From Alphaproteobacteria bacterium (GTDB lineage: Bacteria > Pseudomonadota > Alphaproteobacteria > Rhodobacterales > Rhodobacteraceae): a stretch of DNA of 56,875 nucleotides. The notes under the pieces are model-generated. The model made no database searches. It worked only from the letters and a program-made list of their open reading frames with translations, and had not been told where the DNA came from. The stretch lies in NCBI GenBank assembly GCA_030428355.1, contig JAUIBL010000027.1, forward strand, positions 1 through 56,875, read 5' to 3'. Below, piece after piece: positions 48,486 to 56,414 of the stretch. Every line of letters begins with the position of its first letter. The stretch's first letter is position 1. The translations under genes were made by a program, and so were the position numbers.

Positions 48486-50696
48486 CTAGCCCAGCAATTC
48501 CTTCATCCCCATGCGGACGGCCCGGTTGGGGTTCTTGTCAAGGATGTACTCCCCCAGGGATTTCGCAAGGCGCGTATGCCCCTTTTCCACCGCGCGGTTG
48601 AACAGCTCGCGTTGATAGCGAGGAAAGCGGCGGCGTTCCCGCAGCAGCTTGTAATAGTCGTGGCTGTCCAGCGTGCCGTTCAGCGCGCCAAGGATGATCG
48701 GGCTGAGGATGCCCATCTGGTTCAGCGAACTGCCCAGACGGTGACCCAGAAGCGGTGCCCGCAGGTGCTGTACGTTGGCGCCGGTGAAGCGTGCGGCGTG
48801 CTGCGCGTCAAGCGGCTCATAGGGATCATAGAGGATCGACACCCGGTTGGCGGCTTTGCTGACCTCGGCCGCGTCGCCATAGGGTCCGGTGAAGTCGCGG
48901 TCCCAGACCACCTTGTAGCGGGTTTCCCAAGGCACAACCGTTTTGTCCACAGTCGATTGCGGAGAGATGGCGACCACGTCGCATCCCGGCGCGGCGGGGG
49001 AAAAGGCGCAGGCGGCATAGCCCCCCATCGACGCGCCGTAGAACACAACGCGCTTGAACTGTTCGAAGAACCCGCTGTCCCGCAAAGTGTTGAACTGGTC
49101 ATAGACCCAGTCTTCGCGATACCAGGTCCAGCCCCCAGCCAGCACACCCAGCATCGACCAGCCCTGATCCTTGATAAAGCTGTAGCCCCAGGGGCGTCGG
49201 TCCTCGCGCTTGGTCATCGCGATGTCGAGATTGTCGAAGGACACTACCAGCGTGTCCGGGTCGCGCGGGATATACAGGAAACTGTGCCCGTTCGTGCCTG
49301 CGCGATACCAGCCCTTGAGACCGGCAAGCTGCAGCGCGATGGCGTCCCAACTGTCGTCCATGACAGGCTCGGGCGGGTTGGGCGTGACCCGGATACGTGT
49401 GACCTGCTTGCCGTCATCCTCGCGTGTCGACAGGGTTGTGTTCGCGCCATAGGGCTTGAGAAACGGAAACGCGCCGGACCCACGCCGGACATCCATGAAG
49501 ACCCGCGTGTCGGAATGGATGCAGCGGTGCAGGAACAGCTCCAGAAACTGCGTTTTCCACTGATCGCCAAAGCCCTGAAGATTGCACAGCACATCCACCG
49601 GGCGCAGGTCTTTCTCCGCGCGGATCACCTTGATCCGATCCGGATCGACCTCGTTCTCGGTCAGGAAAGCGATGTACTCGGCCAGCCAGGGCATGTCCTC
49701 GTCCTTGAACTTGGCGCGGCGGTTTGTGTTCACCAACTGGATGTCGCAGTCGAACTTGTGGTGCAGCGCCAGCACAAAGCTGCGCGCCTGTCCGGTCAGG
49801 TCGGCGACGCTGGTGACCTCATCAAGGTCCAGCTCGTCGATCAGCGCGCCGTCAAAGGTGGTGTTCCCCCGACCCTTGATCGGGGCCAGTGCCGGGGAGA
49901 TGCCATGCTCCTGCACCAGCTTTTCAAGGTACGACCCCTTTGGCGGCAGCCCGTCATGCAGATTGCCCAACTGCCGCTTGTTCGACGCCCAAAGGTGCAG
50001 GGCGGTTGTCTCGGACGTGATCAGCCCTTCGGCAATGTCGGCACGGCGCATGAACTTGAACCGTTCGCGAAAGGTGATCGGGTAGAAGGCGTTGAGCGGT
50101 TGCACATGCTCTTCCAGTCCCAACGCGTGCACATAATGGGTCACCATCATCGGCCCCCACACGCCCCAGGGCTGTTCGGTGATATGCACCGGCTTGCCCT
50201 TTTCCGCCTTCTTGCGCATCTCTTCCTTCCGTTTCTTCGGCAGGAAGGGCGCGATGGAGAACCGGTCGCTGGTGAAATCAAGCATCTGGCGCAGCGCATC
50301 GCTGTCGGCGGGCAGGCCCAAGACCGCGTTGTTGACCCGGTGTTCGCCGGGCAGTTCGTAGCCGAAGACATAGTCGCTGTCATAGTCCATCGGACGATGG
50401 CAATAGACGTCCGTATCCACCCAGATCATGCCGGGGTTCTGGTGGATCATGTGCAGGCGGAACCAATCGGCAAACAGCGCATAGCTGTTCTTCTGCTCGT
50501 ACTTGATGAAATCGTCCGTATCGATGATCTCGCGCCCGTCGCGGCGGATCACCCCGTCGGGGACGTTCGGAATATCCTCATAGCTGAAGAGCGTGATCTT
50601 CTGGCCCTTGTCGACAAAGGACTTCAGGCACAGTTGTTCCAGCCAACTGAGCGGCCCCCCGATCCAGAGCGTTCCAACCTCGCGCGTGCGTGGCAT
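48486..50696 (-). CDS. DXD glycosyltransferase-like protein fused to an alpha/beta-hydrolase-like domain
   Basis: The 736-residue protein has three parts. Residues 1-270 resemble GT32/TcdB-type glycosyltransferases, with the donor-sugar/metal motif D94-T95-D96 in IWVDTDVYCHRPM. Residues about 290-430 form a middle domain shared with the neighbouring paralogue. The C-terminal part (about 450-736) looks like an alpha/beta hydrolase: a nucleophile elbow GASMGG with S556, and a possible late histidine H652 in LLGHRLGSS. The ATG at 50696 has GAGGAA six bases upstream, with a GTG one codon earlier as an alternative. It is cotranscribed with its shorter paralogue (27 bp upstream) and the MFS gene. 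The combination may transfer a sugar and add or remove an acyl group on a surface polymer (inference). I do not know a named family for the whole protein. Confidence 0.75.
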   Translation of the reverse strand: MPRTREVGTLWIGGPLSWLEQLCLKSFVDKGQKITLFSYEDIPNVPDGVIRRDGREIIDTDDFIKYEQKNSYALFADWFRLHMIHQNPGMIWVDTDVYCHRPMDYDSDYVFGYELPGEHRVNNAVLGLPADSDALRQMLDFTSDRFSIAPFLPKKRKEEMRKKAEKGKPVHITEQPWGVWGPMMVTHYVHALGLEEHVQPLNAFYPITFRERFKFMRRADIAEGLITSETTALHLWASNKRQLGNLHDGLPPKGSYLEKLVQEHGISPALAPIKGRGNTTFDGALIDELDLDEVTSVADLTGQARSFVLALHHKFDCDIQLVNTNRRAKFKDEDMPWLAEYIAFLTENEVDPDRIKVIRAEKDLRPVDVLCNLQGFGDQWKTQFLELFLHRCIHSDTRVFMDVRRGSGAFPFLKPYGANTTLSTREDDGKQVTRIRVTPNPPEPVMDDSWDAIALQLAGLKGWYRAGTNGHSFLYIPRDPDTLVVSFDNLDIAMTKREDRRPWGYSFIKDQGWSMLGVLAGGWTWYREDWVYDQFNTLRDSGFFEQFKRVVFYGASMGGYAACAFSPAAPGCDVVAISPQSTVDKTVVPWETRYKVVWDRDFTGPYGDAAEVSKAANRVSILYDPYEPLDAQHAARFTGANVQHLRAPLLGHRLGSSLNQMGILSPIILGALNGTLDSHDYYKLLRERRRFPRYQRELFNRAVEKGHTRLAKSLGEYILDKNPNRAVRMGMKELLG

Positions 50697-50723
50697 CACC
50701 TGTTCCTCAAAGCCTAATGGCGC

Positions 50724-52079
50724 TTACGCCGTCATGGTCGCGGACGCATCGGAGGTCCTGACATCACCGCAGTTCAAAGAAAAAACAGAGCGTACGGTGT
50801 CTTTATCCTTCGCCAACTGTGTCACGGTTCCCCGCCTGCTAAGATACTTGAAGGCGCCAAAGTTGCGTTTCATGTCGGTGAACAACCGGGTTTCGGGGTG
50901 CATGCAGTTTTTCAGGTAAGGCTCAAGCCCGCTGATGCACCATTTGTCGCCGAATCCATTCAGATTCCAAAGCACGTCGACAGTCGGAATTTCGGACGTG
51001 GACCGAGCAACTTTTATGCGGTCAGGGCTTACGCCGTTCTCGACCAGAAATGAGGTGTATTCCTTGACGCATGGAACAGCATCCTCGACCTGATCGTCTT
51101 TGCGGTCATGGTTCATGAGCCATATCTCGCAGTCGACCTTTCGCGCCAAGGCAAGCGACAGGCTGCGCGCATTGCCAGAGACATCTGCCACCGTCTTGAC
51201 CTTATCAAGGTCGATCTCGTCGATCAAACCAGCATCGAACACCGAGCCATCCCGGCTCTTGACCGGGGCAAGTGCAGGATCGACCCCGTGCGTTTTGACG
51301 ATCTCGTCCAGGAAAGACCCTGACGGGGGCAGTCCGTGATGGGATTGGCCGATCTGTATTTTGTTCGTGGCCCAAAGGTGCACGGCCGTGGTTGTTTCGT
51401 CGAAATGGCGTTTCGACATTTCCGAGTAGCGCAAAAACGCCCGCCGGCCTTTGTAGGAAATCGGATAGAACGCCGCTTGCGGCATGACTTTGCCCGACAA
51501 TCCAAGCTTTCGGACATAGTAACTGAGCATCAACGGTCCCCAGATGCCCCATGGCTGTTCCGAAACGTGAACGGGATTGCCGGCTTTTGCACTGTCGCGA
51601 TATTTCTGTTGCAGATCTTCAGGCAGGAAGGGTGCGATCGAATAGCGATCTTCCATGAAATCCAAGAGGGTCTTCAAAAGCCTGCTTTGGCTTGGCAGCC
51701 CAAGGACAGCGTTGTTTATGCTGTCCGATCCGGGCATTTGATAGCCCATCACATAATCGCTGTCGTACTCCATCGGGCGATGGCAATAGACATCGGTATC
51801 CACCCAGATCATCCCGGGGTTCTGATGGATCATCTTGAGACGGAACCAGTCTGCAAAAAGGGCATAGCTGTTTCTGCGACGGTATTTGATGAAGTCATCC
51901 GTATCCACAACATCCCGGGCGTCGCGATGTATCACGCCATCAGGCACATTCGGAATGTCCTCGTAACTGAAAAGCGTGATGCGCTGTCCCTTGTCTACAA
52001 AAGACTTCAGACAGACCTGTTCCATCCATGATAGTTCACCGCCGATCCACAGCGTCCCTACCTCGCGTTTCTTTGGCAT
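50724..52079 (-). CDS. Shorter paralogue of the DXD glycosyltransferase, without the hydrolase domain
   Basis: The 451-residue protein matches the first roughly 430 residues of the next gene almost motif for motif (VGTLWIGG, LKSFVDKGQ, LFSYEDIPNVPDGVI, D94/D96 in IWVDTDVYCHRPM, EQPWG-WGP). It ends soon after GAFKYL in a different tail of about 35 residues. It therefore keeps the glycosyltransferase and middle domains and lacks the hydrolase. The ATG at 52079 is set by GAGGA at seven bases and by alignment with the paralogue; the frame extends to 52196 without a likely start. Its base composition is clearly more AT-rich than that of its paralogue, which suggests transfer or a different history. 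Confidence 0.75.
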   Translation of the reverse strand: MPKKREVGTLWIGGELSWMEQVCLKSFVDKGQRITLFSYEDIPNVPDGVIHRDARDVVDTDDFIKYRRRNSYALFADWFRLKMIHQNPGMIWVDTDVYCHRPMEYDSDYVMGYQMPGSDSINNAVLGLPSQSRLLKTLLDFMEDRYSIAPFLPEDLQQKYRDSAKAGNPVHVSEQPWGIWGPLMLSYYVRKLGLSGKVMPQAAFYPISYKGRRAFLRYSEMSKRHFDETTTAVHLWATNKIQIGQSHHGLPPSGSFLDEIVKTHGVDPALAPVKSRDGSVFDAGLIDEIDLDKVKTVADVSGNARSLSLALARKVDCEIWLMNHDRKDDQVEDAVPCVKEYTSFLVENGVSPDRIKVARSTSEIPTVDVLWNLNGFGDKWCISGLEPYLKNCMHPETRLFTDMKRNFGAFKYLSRRGTVTQLAKDKDTVRSVFSLNCGDVRTSDASATMTA

Positions 52080-52303
52080 CTGCATGTCCTCAATGTTGAA
52101 CAGCCTCATTTTGCGGGCCGCTTCATTGACGTAAGCGTATGGCGTGCCACGCGTTTTGAGTAGCCTGCGTGAATTGGGACTCAGTTTTTTAACCAAACCG
52201 TGGTGATCTTGTCATATCGCTTGCCCGTCAATTGCCGCCTGCGATAGCTTTGCAGCAATCACGACAGCGGGCGGCACAAGACCCGCGCAAGGCGAGGCAT
52301 GAC
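52080..52303. other. 224-bp divergent intergenic region between two glycan operons
   Basis: The region should contain promoters for both the minus-strand GT operon and the plus-strand GT2 operon. It is AT-rich near 52190-52215. I see no convincing -35/-10 pair and no palindrome. The open frame to 52196 on the minus strand is an extension of the GT gene without a start signal. Confidence 0.4.
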
Positions 52304-53272
52304 ATGAGCGGTGAGACCTATACGGTTGTCTCAACCATGAAGAACGAAGGCCCCTATATCATCGATTGGGTGGCCCATTACAAAACGCTGGGGTTCGACC
52401 ACATTCTGGTCTGCACCAATGATTGCACCGACACCACGGTCGAAATCCTGCTGCGCCTGCAAGAGATGGGGCTGGTCACGCAGCACGACACCATCGTGCG
52501 CAAGGCGGGGATTCACCGGTCGGCCCTGCGGCAGGCCAGCCGGCGCTATGACATCGTGCTGAATGCCACCTGGGTCTTTGTCTGCGACGTGGATGAATAC
52601 CTCAACATCCATCTGGGCGACGGATCGGTGCAGGCGCTGGTCGAAGGGTCGGGGCCGGATGCCGATGTGATCTCGGTGCCGTGGCGGGTCTTCGGGTCAG
52701 ACGGGATCGAGGCGTTTGCCGACAAACCCGTGACTCAGCAGTTCCGCATGGCCGAATACGAATGGGATGCCGAGTTGCGCCCCGAAACCGGCAAGTTCGT
52801 CAAATCGCTCTACACCAACCAGCACAAGTTTCAGCGCATGGGCTTGCACGCGCCCGTTTCGCTTGAGGAGCACGTGGCCGACACGCGCCGCGTTCTGCCC
52901 GGCGGGATCGAGTACATCATCAACGGCGAACGCACCGCCAATCCGCCGCTGTTCACCCATGCCCAAGTCAATCATTACGCCCTGCGGTCGATGGAGAGCT
53001 TCCTTGTCAAACGCGCGCGCGGCCGGGCCAACCATTCGCATCATGTGCTTGGGATGGAGTATTGGGAACGCTTCAACCTGAACCACGAAAAGGACACCTC
53101 GATCGACCGGTACAAGACCAAGGTGACCAAGCTGGCGAAAGAGCTGAAATCCGACCCGGTGCTGGCCGATCTGCATGCGCGTGCAGTTGACTGGCACAAA
53201 CGCAAGGCGGCATCCTTGAAGATCGATCCGGATATGGACGATCTGGTCAACGGGCTGAAAGCGGCTCTGTGA
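52304..53272 (+). CDS. GT2-like glycosyltransferase (Glyco_tranf_2_4 type)
   Basis: This 322-residue glycosyltransferase of the GT2-like family starts directly with the nucleotide-sugar fold (VVSTMKNEGPYIIDWVAHYKTLGFD). It has the DxD-like metal site D95-V96-D97-E98 in CDVDEYLNIHLGDG and a later SFLVKRARGRANHSHH motif common to the family. The ATG at 52304 is preferred over a frame start at 52232, since it follows a GCGAGG site and gives the family's normal N-terminus. It is cytoplasmic with no membrane span. It is followed after 33 bp by a related larger protein, and the two probably act on the same glycan. Confidence 0.85.
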   Translation: MSGETYTVVSTMKNEGPYIIDWVAHYKTLGFDHILVCTNDCTDTTVEILLRLQEMGLVTQHDTIVRKAGIHRSALRQASRRYDIVLNATWVFVCDVDEYLNIHLGDGSVQALVEGSGPDADVISVPWRVFGSDGIEAFADKPVTQQFRMAEYEWDAELRPETGKFVKSLYTNQHKFQRMGLHAPVSLEEHVADTRRVLPGGIEYIINGERTANPPLFTHAQVNHYALRSMESFLVKRARGRANHSHHVLGMEYWERFNLNHEKDTSIDRYKTKVTKLAKELKSDPVLADLHARAVDWHKRKAASLKIDPDMDDLVNGLKAAL

Positions 53273-53305
53273 CCAACCGGCTGGTGCACCGCAGGTAAGG
53301 ACGAC

Positions 53306-55552
53306 ATGGGACAGGTGATCGAACGACGCTTGCTGGGATTGGGGCTTGGCCCGATCACCCTGCTGGATGCCGTCGCCACGGATCACGAGGACGGCCCGCG
53401 CGTGACCCTGTTTCTTGCAGCGGGAAGTAATCCGGCGCTTTTGGCGCATCCCGATGGTGCAGAGCCGATCTCTGTCGTCAGCGTCGGTGGCGCGGCCTGC
53501 GTTACCTATCCCTTGCCGGACGACGGTCGCCTTCGGCTGACGCTTGATGGTGCGCCGGTCGAGATCGTACCGGCCCGGTCAGAGCAGGAGAGATTCGAAG
53601 GTCTGAACTGCATCGCCGCCGTGCGCAACGGTGAGGACGCCGAGACCGTTGCGATCTGGCTGCGGCACCATGTCGAAACGCAGGGATTGCAGGCCGCCGT
53701 CATTGTCGACCGGGCACAGCCGGGCACCGACCCAGCCTTTGCCAAGGACCTGTCTGCAGAACTGGACCGGCTGGCGCTGGAGTGCGATGTAACCCTTGTG
53801 ACCAGCGATCTGCCGCTGGGCCGCACCGATGCCTCGGCCGAGGCGCATCCGTTCTGCGTACCCGAAGCGCCCGGCAAGGACCGGATGGAGATCCCCCCGC
53901 CCTCGCCCTGGGACTCGCCCCTTGGCGCGATGTCGCTTTATGAAATCCTGCGCGCCCGGTTTCTGGGGCAGGCGCGGGCGGTCTGCAATATTGAGGTGCA
54001 CGACCTCATGCCGCTGGGTGCGCCCAACATGTTCGACAGCGCGGTCGCGGCCGAAGGTGGGGTGATCGCGCTTTACGGGCGGCATTGCTACCCGTGGCGC
54101 GTGCGCAAGGATGATCCGACCCGCTTTGCCGATCACATCTGTGTCCAGTTCGATGCCCGCGGCGGGCGGCAGCGCTGGTGCATCGCACCGGCCAAGGCCA
54201 CCGATGCCGCGATCTGGCGGATGATCCGCATCGGCAACGCGGTGCCCGACCGGGCGCGCACGCAGCTCTTCTATCGACATATGGCGCTGCGCCATCCGAC
54301 GCCGTCGATCTCCAAGATCGTGCCCAAGACCTCGCTGATCGAACATCCGCCGCTGATCGAGATGTCCGAGCAATACTGGGGCCACAAACCCGTGCGCATG
54401 CCCGAACTGGAAGCCGACGCCGTGCCCAAGGGCAAGGGGCGGCGCGTGATCGTCACCACGATGAAGAACGAGGGTCCGTTCATCCTTGAATGGCTGGCCT
54501 ATCACCGGGCCATCGGGTTTGACGATTTTCTGGTCTACACCAATGATTGCACCGACGGCACCGACACCATGCTGCAGATGCTGGAACGCAAGGGCATCGT
54601 GCAGCACCGCGAGAACCCGTTTCGGGAAAGCGGGCTGAAGCCTCAGCACGCGGCATTGCAGGCGTCGGATGATGAGCCGATCGTCAAATCGGCCGCCTGG
54701 CTGACCTGCATCGACGTGGACGAGTTCGTCAACATCAAGGTCGGCGATGGCACGCTGGATGCTTTGTTCGACGCTGTCCCCGCCGCCAACATGATCGCGA
54801 TGACATGGCGGCTGTTCGGCAATGGCGATGTGCATGAATACGAGGACCGCCCGATCACCGAACAATTCCTGCGCTGCGCGCCGGAATTCGCCCGCAAGCC
54901 GCATCAGGCCTGGGGGTTCAAGACGCTGTTCAGGAATATCGGGTTGTTCAAGAAGATGGGGGTGCATCGGCCCAAAGGTCTCAACCCCCAGCTTTGGGAA
55001 GACATCAACTGGGTCAACGGGTCGGGCAAGCCTTTGCCGCGCGAAATGTTCCGCAATGGCTGGCGGTCGACGACCGACACCTATGGCTATGACCTTGTGC
55101 AACTGAACCACTACGCGGTGCGGTCCGCTGAAAGCTTCCTTGTCAAACGCGACCGGGGGCGGGTGAACCATGTCGACCGGGATCAGGGGCTGGCCTACTG
55201 GTTTCGGATGAACAACAATTACGAGGAAGAGCTGTCGATCCAGTCCCGCATGCCGATGATGCGGGCCGAACTGGACCGGTTGCTGTCAGACCCCGAGATC
55301 CGGGTCGCGCATGACAGCGCGGTTGCTGCGCACAGGGCCAAGATCGACGAATTGCGGGCAACGGAAAATTACGCGAATTTCTATGCGGATTTGACGGGGG
55401 CGCGGCTCGAGAAGCTGTCGCGCCTGCACAATCATTTCGGATCAAACGTGTTCCTGTCCGGTCCAGAGGTGGTGCCGGACGAGATCGTGCAGAAAGATCC
55501 GGAGGAAGACTGGTTCTTCACCGTCGAACTGACGGGCGAAACCGCGCATTGA
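53306..55552 (+). CDS. Tandem GT2-like protein: degenerate N-terminal copy plus intact glycosyltransferase domain
   Basis: In this 748-residue protein, residues from about 380 onward form an intact Glyco_tranf_2_4 domain (RVIVTTMKNEGPFILEW, D470-V471-D472-E473 in CIDVDEFVNIKVGDG, SFLVKRDRGRVNHVD). It is closely related to the upstream 322-residue protein. The first 370 residues contain a weaker echo of the same fold (IAAVRNGEDAETVAIWLRHHVETQGLQAAVI aligns with the TTMKNEGPF region in shape). That segment lacks the DVDE acidic site. The start ATG at 53306 has a GTAAGGA-type site. The gene ends at a hairpin. The N-terminal copy may bind acceptor or partner and not catalyse (inference). Confidence 0.8.
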   Translation: MGQVIERRLLGLGLGPITLLDAVATDHEDGPRVTLFLAAGSNPALLAHPDGAEPISVVSVGGAACVTYPLPDDGRLRLTLDGAPVEIVPARSEQERFEGLNCIAAVRNGEDAETVAIWLRHHVETQGLQAAVIVDRAQPGTDPAFAKDLSAELDRLALECDVTLVTSDLPLGRTDASAEAHPFCVPEAPGKDRMEIPPPSPWDSPLGAMSLYEILRARFLGQARAVCNIEVHDLMPLGAPNMFDSAVAAEGGVIALYGRHCYPWRVRKDDPTRFADHICVQFDARGGRQRWCIAPAKATDAAIWRMIRIGNAVPDRARTQLFYRHMALRHPTPSISKIVPKTSLIEHPPLIEMSEQYWGHKPVRMPELEADAVPKGKGRRVIVTTMKNEGPFILEWLAYHRAIGFDDFLVYTNDCTDGTDTMLQMLERKGIVQHRENPFRESGLKPQHAALQASDDEPIVKSAAWLTCIDVDEFVNIKVGDGTLDALFDAVPAANMIAMTWRLFGNGDVHEYEDRPITEQFLRCAPEFARKPHQAWGFKTLFRNIGLFKKMGVHRPKGLNPQLWEDINWVNGSGKPLPREMFRNGWRSTTDTYGYDLVQLNHYAVRSAESFLVKRDRGRVNHVDRDQGLAYWFRMNNNYEEELSIQSRMPMMRAELDRLLSDPEIRVAHDSAVAAHRAKIDELRATENYANFYADLTGARLEKLSRLHNHFGSNVFLSGPEVVPDEIVQKDPEEDWFFTVELTGETAH

Positions 55553-55568
55553 TGCCTGACCGATTGCA

Positions 55569-55595
55569 GGCCGCCCGGGTTGGGGCGGCCTTGTC
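55569..55595 (+). terminator. Terminator after the tandem GT2 gene
   Basis: The 8-bp arms GGCCGCCC (55569-55576) and GGGCGGCC (55583-55590) have a 6-base loop followed by TTGTC, a weak T tract. A second hairpin (CCGCGACGG at 55601-55609 with CCGTCGCGG at 55626-55634) follows. A third (GGACCG at 55646-55651 with CGGTCC at 55656-55661) lies next to the miniprotein array and could end its minus-strand transcript. Confidence 0.6.
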
Positions 55596-55669
55596 ATCGT
55601 CCGCGACGGGCCTCGGTCAGAGACACCGTCGCGGGATGTGGTGTGGGACCGTCAGCGGTCCATGCCGTC

Positions 55670-55876
55670 TCAATTGAGCAGCGACCAGATCTGCGAGCGC
55701 TTTTCGCCTTCGCTGTCGCCGGAGTGAATGATCGAGACGAGCAGGTTCTGTTCGGCTTCGGTCAGACTGGAGACATCCGCGCCCGGGACGTACTGATCGA
55801 CGGCCGAGGTGTCGACCATGGCGGAGGCCGAGAAGGCTGTGAGGGCGAGAGCGGTTGCTGCGATGAGGGTTTTCAT
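55670..55876 (-). CDS. Small secreted protein, copy A of a three-gene tandem array
   Basis: The 68-residue product begins with a signal peptide (MKTLIAATALALTAFSASA, residues 1-19). The mature part of about 49 residues is acidic and without cysteines, with YVPGADVSSLTEAEQN followed by the amphipathic HSGDSEGEKRSQIWSLLN. It differs from copies B and C at a handful of positions, for example NLLVSII instead of NLLLTII. The ATG at 55876 has AAAGGACC on the coding strand. Function unknown. It is distal to any array promoter and last in the array's direction of transcription. Confidence 0.85.
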   Translation of the reverse strand: MKTLIAATALALTAFSASAMVDTSAVDQYVPGADVSSLTEAEQNLLVSIIHSGDSEGEKRSQIWSLLN

Positions 55877-55939
55877 GGGTTTGGTCCTTTCAGGTGTCAG
55901 TGTGATGCGCTGTCGTGGCGCGGTTGGGTTGGGGGTGGC

Positions 55940-56146
55940 TCAATTGAGCAGCGACCAGATCTGCGAGCGCTTTTCGCCTTCGCTGTCGCCGGAGTGGATG
56001 ATTGTCAGAAGCAGGTTCTGTTCGGCTTCGGTCAGGCTGGAGACGTCTGCGCCCGGGACGTATTGATCGACGGCCGAAGTGTCGACCATGGCGGAGGCCG
56101 AGAACGCTGTGAGGGCGAGAGCTGCGGCTGCGATAATGGTTTTCAT
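55940..56146 (-). CDS. Small secreted protein, copy B of the tandem array
   Basis: The 68-residue secreted protein is nearly identical to copies A and C. Its signal peptide is MKTIIAAAALALTAFSASA. The mature sequence starts at MVDTSAVDQYVPGA and shares the conserved NLLLTIIHSGDSEGEKRSQ with copy C. The spacer to copy A (about 63 bp) keeps the same ribosome site and leader as the other copies. Each copy appears to be a complete expression unit. Function unknown. Confidence 0.85.
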   Translation of the reverse strand: MKTIIAAAALALTAFSASAMVDTSAVDQYVPGADVSSLTEAEQNLLLTIIHSGDSEGEKRSQIWSLLN

Positions 56147-56207
56147 TGGGTTGGTCCTTTCTAGTGTCTGTGTGATGCGCCTTTGGCGCGGTTGGGTTGG
56201 GGGTGGC

Positions 56208-56414
56208 TCAGTTGAGCAGCGACCAGATTTGCGAGCGCTTTTCGCCTTCGCTGTCGCCGGAGTGGATGATGGTCAGAAGCAGGTTCTGTTCGGCTTCGGT
56301 CAGGCTGGAGACATCCGCGCCCGGGACGTACTGATCGACGGCTGAGGTGTCGATCATGGCGGAAGCCGAGAAGGCTGTGAGGGCGAGAGCGGTTGCTGCG
56401 ATGATGGTTTTCAT
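56208..56414 (-). CDS. Small secreted protein, copy C of the tandem array
   Basis: This is the first copy in transcription order and has 68 residues. It starts MKTIIAATALALTAFSASA, followed by MIDTSAVDQYVPGADV, the only copy with isoleucine at mature position 2. The start is the ATG at 56414; the open frame to 56501 is only an upstream extension without signal sequence. AAAGGACC precedes it. A weak promoter candidate lies upstream. The mature protein has a charged GEKRSQ turn and a hydrophobic C-terminal end. I recognise no known domain. Confidence 0.85.
   Translation of the reverse strand: MKTIIAATALALTAFSASAMIDTSAVDQYVPGADVSSLTEAEQNLLLTIIHSGDSEGEKRSQIWSLLN

Noticed and set aside
48576..50717. 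Long plus-strand open frame (713 codons) opposite the glycosyltransferase-hydrolase gene
   Set aside because: It mirrors the real gene; the minus-strand frame has the DXD motif, ribosome site and paralogue support.
53579..55171. Long minus-strand open frame (530 codons) opposite the tandem GT2 gene
   Set aside because: Its composition is His/Arg-rich without motifs; the plus-strand gene is supported by its homologous neighbour.
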